DNA from: an uncultured archaeon
GTDB lineage: Archaea > Thermoplasmatota > Thermoplasmata > Thermoplasmatales > Thermoplasmataceae
NCBI GenBank assembly: GCA_000965745.1
Contig: CP009479.1
Location: 1,622,457 to 1,686,456 of the forward strand
DNA length: 64,000 nt
Reading direction: 5' to 3'
The notes below the pieces were generated by a model. The model was not told the DNA's origin, made no database searches, and saw nothing but the letters and a program-made list of their open reading frames with translations. A program made the position numbers and the translations under genes. Numbering within the stretch: the first letter of the stretch is position 1; every line of letters begins with the position of its first letter. This document shows, in pieces, positions 1 through 7,018 of the stretch.

Positions 1-2
1 CT

Positions 3-599
3 GAAACTTACTCTGTCAAGTTTATTGAAAACGGCCTCCCCGATGGAACCACATGGAGCATTACCCTGAACGGGACAACCAAGACATTCACGACATCCAC
101 AATTCCGTACGATATGGCAAACGGATCTTACAGCTACAGCACAGGGATCGTGCAGGGATACTCCCCGGCGGCTGGAACAGGCACCGTAACAGTGGATGGA
201 ACCGGTGTCACGGTCAACATACAGTTTTCCGTGGTCACTTACAGTGTCATCTTCACCAACGTGGGGCTACCTTCCGGAATGAAATGGTACGTGAATCTCA
301 GCAGCGGCCAGTCATTCTCCTCAACAACAAGCTCAATATCCATGGACCTGGCGAACGGAACGTATTCTTACTCGGTTGACAAAGTAGGCAATTACAACCT
401 GACTCCGGAATCAGGCAACCTGACTGTTGCTGGTGCATCCCCATCTCCCGTGACAATCACGTTCAGCGAAAACACAACCGTACCGCCTCCTCTTGAGCAG
501 CCCGGTGGATTATCTTTCTGGATTTACATCATAATTGGAATCGTTGCAGGAGCAGCGGCAGTTGGAATCACACTCTCAATATACTACAGGAGAAAGTAG
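3..599 (+). CDS. Surface-repeat protein, C-terminal part (5' end outside window)
   Basis: The reading frame is open from the first bases of the window, so the start lies upstream. Two copies of a roughly 80-residue beta-rich repeat are visible, each with the signature aromatic-S-V-x-F...GLP-(D/S)-G-x-x-W and a later NG-(S/T)-YSYS block. A short Thr/Pro-rich stretch follows, then one hydrophobic segment (about the last 30 residues) ending in YYRRK. This is the layout of an extracellular protein anchored by its C-terminal membrane helix with a cytoplasmic basic tail. The same repeat and anchor occur in the proteins at 49500 and 50994. Function beyond a surface or adhesive role is not visible; a catalytic domain could lie in the missing N-terminal part, as in the thermopsin paralogue. 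Confidence 0.85.
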   Translation, partial: ETYSVKFIENGLPDGTTWSITLNGTTKTFTTSTIPYDMANGSYSYSTGIVQGYSPAAGTGTVTVDGTGVTVNIQFSVVTYSVIFTNVGLPSGMKWYVNLSSGQSFSSTTSSISMDLANGTYSYSVDKVGNYNLTPESGNLTVAGASPSPVTITFSENTTVPPPLEQPGGLSFWIYIIIGIVAGAAAVGITLSIYYRRK

Positions 600-677
600 G
601 TGTAAGATGAAAAGTAAACCAAAGAGGGAAAAAGAAAAGGAAGACTATCGGCTGGCAACAACCATATTCTCTTTGGC

Positions 678-1991
678 TTAGAAGCCCGGCTCTTTGAGGT
701 GCCAGTCTGTAAGCTTCTGGTACTCAATTCCAAGAGACACAGTTCGGGCATCGCAATTCCTCAACGAGACAACCTGGAGGCCAACAGGCAGACCCGCAGA
801 GAATCCGCAAGGCAGCGACAGCGCAGGCATTCCAAGGTAATTGAACTCCGCCTGGAACATGGCATATTCCGCATGGGCCGCCAGATCCATTTCATCGAAC
901 TCCTTGACTCTGGGGGCAGTTCTGGGAAGTGTTGGGGAAAGAAGTATGTCCAGTCCTTTCATCTGCCCTTTCATCCTTTCATAAAGGACATCACGCTTCC
1001 TGAGTGCCTGGATGTAATCGACTGCCTTTCGACTGAGACCCGCCTCAATCTGCTCTATGGACGTGCCCATATACATGCTTGGGTCCGATGCATACATATC
1101 CCGGTGAACAGTTGCAATCTCAGCCGTATCAATTATCTCGTGCAATCTTGCAGATTCCTCCAGCGCATCAGACTTGAAATCCACCGTTTCGACAATCCCC
1201 TCGGATTCGAGTGCGTCTATGGAAGAGTACACCACTTTTCGCACCTGTGGATCGGTCTCATCAAGATAGTCACTGATTATGCCCGCTTTCATGGGTACCC
1301 TCGGGGGAGGCACATCCATTGGACTGCCCATGGCTTCCATAACAAGGGGTATATCTTCGGCATACCTCACCATCGGGCCAACATGATCAAGGGACCATGA
1401 CTCGGGAAACACTCCGACCACTGGAACGGAGCCATAGGTAGGTTTAAGGCCGGTAACCCCGCACATCGCAGCTGGAATTCTGATGGAGCCGCCAGTGTCT
1501 GAGCCAAGCGCAAAAACTGCCATTCCTGCTGCAAGTGCAGCTGCTGATCCTCCGCTTGAGCCACCGGGAATTCTATTTGCATCATACGGGTTTACAGTGG
1601 GAGGGCTTTCCATTCCGAGCGCGAACTCATGCGTGTTGGTTTTCCCAAGAATGTAGGCGCCTGCCTTGACAAGCCTGTTAACAACTTCCGCACTTGTTTC
1701 TGGAATGTTGGATGAAAATCTGCTGTTGCCATAGGTGGTCCGTATTCCCTTTGTATCTATCAGATCCTTGGCTGAGACCGGTATGCCGTGCAACGGGCCC
1801 GAAAATTTGCTCTCCCTTGCAAGAGAAGATAATCTCTCCGCGTCCTCCCCGGCATTCCGGCTCAGCGTTGTATAGCTTTTTATTGCCCCGTCAAGCTTAT
1901 CAATATTCGAAACCAGGGCCTCGTAAAATTCACTTGGGATGAGGTCTCCGCTTTTTATTTCTGCTGCTGCCTGTTTAACACTCTTGATCAT
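678..1991 (-). CDS. Amidase-signature family amidohydrolase
   Basis: A member of the amidase signature family, which hydrolyses carboxamides with a Lys-cisSer-Ser triad in the cytoplasm. All three elements are visible: Lys in VSAKD, the Ser pair in PGGSSGGSA, and the nucleophile Ser in SDTGGSIRIPA 24 residues later, as in GatA. The length (437 residues) is normal. I start at the ATG at 1991 because the next upstream ATG would add a hydrophobic nonapeptide and a TATA-like A/T stretch lies near 2023-2030. GatA of the Glu-tRNA amidotransferase is the closest well-known relative, but no gatB or gatC is adjacent, so a free amidase is more likely. The substrate is unknown. Confidence 0.88.
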   Translation of the reverse strand: MIKSVKQAAAEIKSGDLIPSEFYEALVSNIDKLDGAIKSYTTLSRNAGEDAERLSSLARESKFSGPLHGIPVSAKDLIDTKGIRTTYGNSRFSSNIPETSAEVVNRLVKAGAYILGKTNTHEFALGMESPPTVNPYDANRIPGGSSGGSAAALAAGMAVFALGSDTGGSIRIPAAMCGVTGLKPTYGSVPVVGVFPESWSLDHVGPMVRYAEDIPLVMEAMGSPMDVPPPRVPMKAGIISDYLDETDPQVRKVVYSSIDALESEGIVETVDFKSDALEESARLHEIIDTAEIATVHRDMYASDPSMYMGTSIEQIEAGLSRKAVDYIQALRKRDVLYERMKGQMKGLDILLSPTLPRTAPRVKEFDEMDLAAHAEYAMFQAEFNYLGMPALSLPCGFSAGLPVGLQVVSLRNCDARTVSLGIEYQKLTDWHLKEPGF

Positions 1992-2142
1992 CGGGTTCAG
2001 TAATAGGAAACAAAACAATGTTCTTTTATTCTTTCAACACCACCGGTTCTTGTACTGTTGTGTCGAATAACGGCAATTAAACGAGAACCGGGCCTTGCAA
2101 TAACAGGATCTGTCTATTTTCTACATGACCGCTAATGAAGTT

Positions 2143-2200
2143 TTTTATACATTCCGAACATCATAAATTTAGGTAAGCCTAAATTACATTGGGCTAACCT
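2143..2200 (+). promoter_or_regulatory. TATA box and DtxR/IdeR-like operator for the ZIP gene
   Basis: A TATA box lies at about 2143-2149. About 25 bases downstream, over the expected transcription start, is a perfect inverted repeat with 8-bp arms: AATTTAGG (2166-2173), spacer TAAG, CCTAAATT (2178-2185). A further half-site, GGCTAACCT (2192-2200), is the near-complement of AGGTAAGCC inside the palindrome. The core closely resembles the TTAGGTWAGSCTAA boxes of DtxR/IdeR/MntR metal repressors. Inference: a metal-loaded DtxR-family repressor blocks transcription of the transporter when the metal is plentiful. No repressor gene is present in the window. Confidence 0.7.
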
Positions 2201-2217
2201 CGGGAAAAACTGATAGA

Positions 2218-3039
2218 ATGCTGAATTACACTGCACTCCTGGTACTAGGGGCCATTGCCGGATTTACGATATACTTTGGTCTGGCTTTCTCCAAGGTCAG
2301 TGTTATGAAAGCCCAGTCCAGGCTTATGATGAGTGCAGTAGCAGCAGGGATCCTCACTTTTTTGATATTTGATGTCCTGCAGGGATCATGGTCAGTTGTT
2401 GAAGACTCTTTCATCACCTCAATTTCAGCAGGGACTTCACTTAATAATCCAATACTTTATCTCGCAGTCTTCATGATAGGGCTTTCCCTTGGAAGCATCG
2501 GCCTTTCCGCATACGAAAGGGTGTTCATAGCCTCAATGGCCAGGAAATCCTCCAAACACGATGAAAACACCATTCTAGGCAACAGCTCTTACAGGCTTGC
2601 ACTGATGATCGCCATAGGCATAGGTGCTCACAACTTCGGAGAAGGGCTCGCCATTGGCCAGTCATACTCATCGGGGGCCATCGCCCTGGCACTCGTTCTG
2701 GTTATTGGATTTGGTCTTCACAACTCCACTGAGGGGTTTGGGATATGCGGGCCGCTTGTCCGTGAATCAGGCACTCCACGCACAAGCTTCCTGATACTTG
2801 CAGGACTGATTGGTGGAGGGCCCACTTTTCTTGGGACGGTTATAGGATCTTTCTGGGTTTCAGAAATAGCCAAGGTGCTGTTTCTTTCCTTTGCAGCCGG
2901 TGCCCTGATATACGTGACATTCACCATGTACAGGTCAATAGCCTCACAGATGTCCGGCAACAGGATATTTGTCGGTCTGTTTATTGGCGTGGCACTGGGA
3001 TTCCTTACAGATCTTGTTGTTACTATTGGCGGGGTTTGA
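2218..3039 (+). CDS. ZIP-family divalent metal transporter
   Basis: An integral membrane protein of 273 residues with about eight hydrophobic segments. The two metal-binding helices of ZIP transporters are clear: GAHNFGEGLA (His138, Glu142) and GLHNSTEGFG (His168, Glu172). A short charged loop (near residues 108-118, containing one His) separates the N- and C-terminal halves. ZIP proteins bring Zn, Fe or Mn into the cytoplasm. The operator directly over its promoter suggests the imported metal is Fe, Mn or Zn sensed by a DtxR-type repressor; which one cannot be told. It appears monocistronic, with a leader of about 45 bases. Confidence 0.9.
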   Translation: MLNYTALLVLGAIAGFTIYFGLAFSKVSVMKAQSRLMMSAVAAGILTFLIFDVLQGSWSVVEDSFITSISAGTSLNNPILYLAVFMIGLSLGSIGLSAYERVFIASMARKSSKHDENTILGNSSYRLALMIAIGIGAHNFGEGLAIGQSYSSGAIALALVLVIGFGLHNSTEGFGICGPLVRESGTPRTSFLILAGLIGGGPTFLGTVIGSFWVSEIAKVLFLSFAAGALIYVTFTMYRSIASQMSGNRIFVGLFIGVALGFLTDLVVTIGGV

Positions 3040-3053
3040 TCCTGCCGGGCCTT

Positions 3054-3070
3054 AACTAAACCGTTTAGTT
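3054..3070. promoter_or_regulatory. 17-bp perfect palindrome, probable repressor operator
   Basis: AACTAAAC-C-GTTTAGTT is a perfect inverted repeat with 8-bp arms about one centre base. It lies between the end of the ZIP gene and the ATG of the NTF2-like gene, 25-40 bases upstream of that ATG. This size and symmetry are typical of operators for dimeric TetR- or MarR-type repressors. It could also form an RNA hairpin, but a 1-base loop is impossible without opening pairs, so a DNA site is favoured. Confidence 0.5.
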
Positions 3071-3094
3071 GTAGGAACCAATAGAGTCATCGTT

Positions 3095-3862
3095 ATGGAA
3101 AGCACCCTTGAAGATCAGCTTAAGAATTTTTTCCAGCTCATAAAGGAAGGCAGGACGGAAGAGATTTACAGCATACTGTCGGAGAATCCCGTGATTGACT
3201 CCCCTGTGGCCGGGAGATTCGAGGGAAACGATTCTGTTAATGAGTACCTCCTGCAGAAGAAGAAGTGGCTCGATGATTATAACGCAACAGTCGATCCATT
3301 CTCAACCATAGTAACAAACGAAGCAATAGTGGTTGAATATAACTTCTTCATCTCAGTGGAAGGAAAAACTAAGGACCTCCCGGTCGCAATTGTGGGCATG
3401 ATCGAAAGGGATTCTGTGAAGGAGATCAGGATCTATTACAGTACCTGGCCACTTTATGGAAAGCACTCGGGACGCAGGCCAATTCTCGAAGAGAATCCAG
3501 GGCTGTTTATGCCTGATATTGTGAGAGATTACATGAACGCAATATCTGGAACGGACGCCGAGGCTGTTGTCAAACTCTTCACGGAATCGGGTTACATTCG
3601 GGAGCCCAGCGGATCTGAGTTCACCCATATAGGCGAGAAAGGCCTGCGTGGATTTTACAGCTCCGCGATTTCAGGAGGCGGAATCCCGCTCAAGCACTGC
3701 ACCTGCTTCACCGATGGCACAAGGACTGCTGTGGAATACAACTTTAGTGAATGGAACGGTGTGAAATTTCCGCCAGAAGCTGGAATTGCTGTGTACGTGA
3801 CCGGAAATGAAGGCAGGTTGCTCGCAGCAAGGATATATGACGACGCTGATCCATCGCGGTAG
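3095..3862 (+). CDS. Tandem NTF2/SnoaL-like domain protein
   Basis: A 255-residue soluble protein whose two halves (about 5-125 and 135-250) look like repeats of one alpha+beta cone fold. Each starts with a helix of the type 'V..Y..A(I)..GD...V..L...', has a 'G...I..F' strand segment, and ends with a long strand 'AVEYNF...G' and 'RIY'. This matches the SnoaL-like/NTF2-like superfamily, which includes ketosteroid-isomerase-type enzymes and small-molecule binding proteins. No unambiguous catalytic residues can be assigned. A palindromic operator lies directly upstream, suggesting inducible expression. Function unknown; the fold assignment is from pattern only. Confidence 0.65.
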   Translation: MESTLEDQLKNFFQLIKEGRTEEIYSILSENPVIDSPVAGRFEGNDSVNEYLLQKKKWLDDYNATVDPFSTIVTNEAIVVEYNFFISVEGKTKDLPVAIVGMIERDSVKEIRIYYSTWPLYGKHSGRRPILEENPGLFMPDIVRDYMNAISGTDAEAVVKLFTESGYIREPSGSEFTHIGEKGLRGFYSSAISGGGIPLKHCTCFTDGTRTAVEYNFSEWNGVKFPPEAGIAVYVTGNEGRLLAARIYDDADPSR

Positions 3863-3991
3863 GGACATTCGCACAAAGTGCGAAATAAACGGCCATTGCC
3901 CTATATCTAGTATTATACGTGCCGGGTGGCCTGTGATATCCTGGCTGTTCCAACACAATTATATATCGATTATCAGCTATTCTTTCCTATC

Positions 3992-4828
3992 ATGGCGTTT
4001 ACTGGCCTGAAAGCCGGCTGGAGTCTGGCTAAGTCTGTAAGGGCTCTTGTATCTGGGGACAGGAGTCTGCTAATTTATCCAGTCATATCCGGCATAATAG
4101 GTGTGGTTCTCTTTGGGTTAACCTTCCTTGGATCCCTTTTCATACCGATTGATTTCCCTGTTCACTGGAAGATCATCGTCGGCGTGGCTATCTCTTACGT
4201 TGTTACAGGATTTGTTTCCACTTATTTTCTTGTCGCGATGCTGATATCGTTCAAGTCTTACGAAGCAGGGGACAGGATCGGCATGGGTGAAGCACTTGCC
4301 AGGACACGCCCTTATACGGTTAGAATTCTCGAATGGGCAATCTTCTACACAATACTCGTAATGATCCTGAGGGCCATAGAATCCAGGTTTCGTGGCATAT
4401 CTCAAATCGTTGTGGCAGGTGTTGGCTCCCTCGGAATAACTATCGCAACTTTCTTCGCCGTTCCTGCCATTCTCGAGAAGAAAGTCGGCCCTATTGATGC
4501 TGTGAAGGAAAGCCTGGGCACCATAAGGAGAACTGTGGGTCCTGTTTTCGGTGGAGTAGTGTATATTGACCTCTACACCCTCATATTCACACTGGGAGGT
4601 ATGCTCCTGGCACTCGCCGGCGGAATATTCATGCCAAACCTTGTTCTGAAGGTGATCCTGATAGGGACCGGCGTCGCAATAATGGTCCTGGGGATGGTCC
4701 TCAATTTTACATACTTCAACATCCTGAAGCTGCTTCTTTATGACTATTTCAACGGTGAGAAACTTCCTGAAGGTATTGATGAAACCCTGGTCCAGCAGGC
4801 AATAAAAAGAAGGGGAAATTTGCTCTAA
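3992..4828 (+). CDS. Polytopic membrane protein, DUF6159-like
   Basis: A 278-residue membrane protein with about six hydrophobic segments. The N-terminal motif 'AGWSLAKSVRALVSGDRSLL' followed by 'YPVISGI' is typical of a family I recall as DUF6159. I place the start at the ATG at 3992 because a strong TATA box (ATTATATAT, about 3958-3966) lies 30 bases upstream, giving a leaderless or nearly leaderless mRNA. An upstream in-frame ATG at 3926 would precede this promoter. No enzymatic or transport motif is visible. Function unknown. Confidence 0.75.
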   Translation: MAFTGLKAGWSLAKSVRALVSGDRSLLIYPVISGIIGVVLFGLTFLGSLFIPIDFPVHWKIIVGVAISYVVTGFVSTYFLVAMLISFKSYEAGDRIGMGEALARTRPYTVRILEWAIFYTILVMILRAIESRFRGISQIVVAGVGSLGITIATFFAVPAILEKKVGPIDAVKESLGTIRRTVGPVFGGVVYIDLYTLIFTLGGMLLALAGGIFMPNLVLKVILIGTGVAIMVLGMVLNFTYFNILKLLLYDYFNGEKLPEGIDETLVQQAIKRRGNLL

Positions 4829-4878
4829 TCTGAAAACAGGGCGCCATCCGTTTCAATCACTTCCAGGCCCGATTGCCA

Positions 4879-5433
4879 CTACTCCAGCAGCCCTATGAGT
4901 TCGTCAGCTTCCTGGCGCGTCAGTTCCTTCATGTCCTTGCTAAGGGTCTGGTTAAGGAAGCGATCTGTAACTGCCCTCCTTTCCTCAGTATTCTGAAGCT
5001 CGTTCAGCACTTCGATCTGGTCTATGGTCATGGGGGCATCCAGCTTTTCCCCCTCGCTCGGGGGCCTCATTGACTTCAGGACAGCTATGAGTTCAGATGC
5101 CTCGCTGGAGGAAAGAGAATTTATGGATCTCTTATCCCTCACCTTAAGGAAGTAGTTCGTATAGTCCCTTCTCTGGGGAGTGTCCTGCAGCTGGTCAATA
5201 AAGATCAGTTGTTTTGGTGTCAGATATCTGTCGATCAGAACCTTTGCTGAAACTCTCTTCAATTCATCTATCAATTGCGACGCCTCCTTCATCGAGAGCC
5301 CCTCAATTTCCTCTTTCCCGGTTTTCAGAAGGTACTCACTCACATGATCCTTTGCTGCCAGTGACTCTTTCGCAAGCGTGGATATAATGTCGATCTGCCC
5401 GTCTGTTGGCGCCATTCTTTTTACCATAACCAT
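4879..5433 (-). CDS. Protein of three helical repeats (T..Q...L...EA..LI)
   Basis: The 184-residue protein consists of three tandem units of about 50 residues (10-60, 72-121, 135-184). Each opens with a Thr-x-x-(G/K/D)-Q helix start, has a charged middle, and closes with LS/T-xx-EA-xx-LI-xx-L. Similar single modules occur at the ends of some phage and archaeal DNA-associated proteins, but I cannot name the family firmly. It is divergent from the leucine operon. No membrane segment or catalytic motif is visible. Several Met codons (residues 1, 3, 7) are possible starts. Function unknown. Confidence 0.7.
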   Translation of the reverse strand: MVMVKRMAPTDGQIDIISTLAKESLAAKDHVSEYLLKTGKEEIEGLSMKEASQLIDELKRVSAKVLIDRYLTPKQLIFIDQLQDTPQRRDYTNYFLKVRDKRSINSLSSSEASELIAVLKSMRPPSEGEKLDAPMTIDQIEVLNELQNTEERRAVTDRFLNQTLSKDMKELTRQEADELIGLLE

Positions 5434-5615
5434 CTAAACCCCCCCTTTGGCACATATTGTGGCAGGCATCACACTTGACGATCAGAACATGAATATCCCG
5501 ATCCTTCCGCATGGACTGCTGCCATGTTAATCATGGATATGCAACTATTCTACCTTTACCGCTCAATAAGTAGGTATGGGGTGAGGGTGGCCTGATCTTA
5601 ACAGGAACGCGCAAG

Positions 5616-5666
5616 TATTTTATACAGTCAGTTAATCGGCAGGGAGTGTCATGGTTTGCCATGACA
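5616..5666 (+). promoter_or_regulatory. leu operon promoter with palindrome at the transcription start
   Basis: A TATA box (ATTTTATA, 5616-5623) predicts a transcription start near 5645. Directly there is a perfect inverted repeat with 8-bp arms, TGTCATGG (5647-5654), TTTG, CCATGACA (5659-5666). As DNA it would be a repressor site over the start point; as RNA it would cap the 5' end of the transcript with a stable tetraloop hairpin. Either would add a control layer above the leader-peptide region that follows. Confidence 0.6.
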
Positions 5667-5676
5667 GATTAGCCAT

Positions 5677-5778
5677 CGGGTGAAGGAAGAAATGTTGACC
5701 TTGGTATTGCATGAAGTACTTTTGTTGAACGAGTCAACGCTCTCACCCGTGGTTCTGTAAAGAGAATTTTTGGGTGAT
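5677..5778 (+). promoter_or_regulatory. Putative leucine attenuator: alternative RNA pairings around a Leu-rich leader ORF
   Basis: Several exact complementarities are visible. CGGGTGA (5677-5683, containing the leader ORF's ribosome site) pairs with TCACCCG (5743-5749, near the end of the leader ORF). GTTGAC (5694-5699) pairs with GTCAAC (5733-5738), nested inside the first. Competing with these, GTTGA/TCAAC (5724-5728/5734-5738) forms a local hairpin, and TCACCC (5743-5748) can pair with GGGTGA (5772-5777), the ribosome-site-like sequence just ahead of leuA. A T5 run (5767-5771) lies between. The two sets are mutually exclusive, and both involve codons of the leader ORF. Inference: ribosome position on the leader ORF selects the fold and so sets leuA translation or transcription read-through. 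Confidence 0.55.
5692..5760 (+). CDS. Leucine-rich leader peptide (22 residues)
   Basis: An ATG at 5692, preceded by GGGTGAAGGAAG, opens a 22-codon ORF ending in TAA at 5758-5760. The product reads MLTLVLHEVL then LLNESTLSPVVL: 8 Leu and 4 Val in 22 residues, including three consecutive Leu codons (CTT TTG TTG). Five of the eight Leu codons are TTG. It lies about 10-110 bases ahead of the possible leuA starts. Composition and position are those of leader peptides in bacterial branched-chain amino acid attenuators. It is too short for a conventional gene search. Coding is inferred from context and not proven. Confidence 0.6.
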   Translation: MLTLVLHEVLLLNESTLSPVVL

Positions 5779-5781
5779 AGT

Positions 5782-7017
5782 GTGTTTTCTGAAAGTGATA
5801 GTGTAAACTATGTTTTATCGAAGGGGCCGGTTCAGAACGTATTCCGTACGGGTGAATTCCACGACTGGGGGATGGACCTTAAGGATGTGGCAGGGAGGAT
5901 CAAAATTCTTGACACGACCCTGAGGGATGGCGAGCAGTCTCCCGGGGTTTCAATATCCGTTCATGAGAAGATCAGAATCGCCAGCCTTCTTGAAAGTGCA
6001 GGGGTAGACGTTATAGAAGCAGGCTTTCCCATTGCGTCGGATGCTGAGAAACATGCAGTTTCCCAGATAAACTCGGTCATCAGCAAATCCGAGGTGTGCG
6101 GTCTTGCTAGATGCACAGGGAAAGATATTGAGGCTGTAATGGGAACAGGTGTGAAGAGGGTGCATCTTTTCATCGCCACTTCTGACATTCACATGAGGCA
6201 TAAGCTGAAGATGGACAGAAGCCAGGTTATTGAAAGCATATCAAAGTCTGTTGACTCTGTTGCATCCAGGGGCGTAAAAGTGGAATTTTCCTGCGAAGAC
6301 GCAACAAGATCAAATATGGATTTTCTCAAGGAAGCTTTCAAGACGGCAAGGGACAGTGGTGCATCAGTCCTCAATATACCAGACACCGTTGGGGCCCTCT
6401 CTCCAACGGCCATGATGCATATCGTGAAAGAAATAAGGGGCGCGACTTCCACGGAGATAAGCGTCCATTGCCACAATGACTTTGGACTTGCAACCGCAAA
6501 CACCCTCTTCGGCATAATGGGCGGTGCAACACAGGCTCACGTAACCGTAAACGGCATCGGAGAAAGAGCTGGAAACGCATCACTGGAAGAGGTAGTCGTG
6601 GGAATCGAGTCATTCCTGTCATCAGGCACCGGCATGAGCAAGGAGAAGCTCTGGGAACTCTCGAAGGAAGTTTCATCCGTAACGGGCATGGCAGTTCAGC
6701 AGAACAAGGCAATTGTAGGTGAGAACGCGTATGCCCACGAGGCCGGAATACACGTTCATGGGATTGTGAACGAGGTGTCCACCTATGAGCCCATAGATCC
6801 TGCGGTGGTTGGAACCGAACGCAGGATAGTTGTTGGGAAGCATTCCGGGGTAAACTCGATCCGTTGGATTATGGAACGCAATGGAATAGAAGCTGACCTG
6901 GAGACTGCCAGGGAAATTCTCCGGGAAGTGAAAAAGATCCGTGAAGGTGGAACAAGAGTGGACGAGGAAAAAGTTGTCGAAATGTTCCAGGAATACACTA
7001 AGATAGGAGGAAACTGA
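5782..7017 (+). CDS. leuA: 2-isopropylmalate synthase-type enzyme (short form, no regulatory domain)
   Basis: It condenses acetyl-CoA with 2-oxoisovalerate, the first step of leucine synthesis. The HMGL-like TIM barrel is clear: KILDTTLRDGEQSPG at the N-terminus (Arg/Asp metal and catalytic site), HCHNDFGLAT, GIGERAGNASLEE, and HEAGIHVHG. After the barrel and linker the protein stops at about 380 residues from the ATG at 5872, so the usual C-terminal leucine-binding regulatory domain is absent. Homocitrate or citramalate synthases share this short form, but the leuCDB context supports LeuA. The start is uncertain: GTG 5782 follows GGTGAT, TTG 5770 is also in frame, and ATG 5872 best matches homologue length. 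Confidence 0.85.
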   Translation: MFSESDSVNYVLSKGPVQNVFRTGEFHDWGMDLKDVAGRIKILDTTLRDGEQSPGVSISVHEKIRIASLLESAGVDVIEAGFPIASDAEKHAVSQINSVISKSEVCGLARCTGKDIEAVMGTGVKRVHLFIATSDIHMRHKLKMDRSQVIESISKSVDSVASRGVKVEFSCEDATRSNMDFLKEAFKTARDSGASVLNIPDTVGALSPTAMMHIVKEIRGATSTEISVHCHNDFGLATANTLFGIMGGATQAHVTVNGIGERAGNASLEEVVVGIESFLSSGTGMSKEKLWELSKEVSSVTGMAVQQNKAIVGENAYAHEAGIHVHGIVNEVSTYEPIDPAVVGTERRIVVGKHSGVNSIRWIMERNGIEADLETAREILREVKKIREGGTRVDEEKVVEMFQEYTKIGGN

Positions 7018-7018
7018 A

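Noticed and set aside
699-1400. Long open frame opposite the amidase gene
   Set aside because: It lies entirely within the amidase on the other strand and its translation shows no family features; it is a shadow frame.
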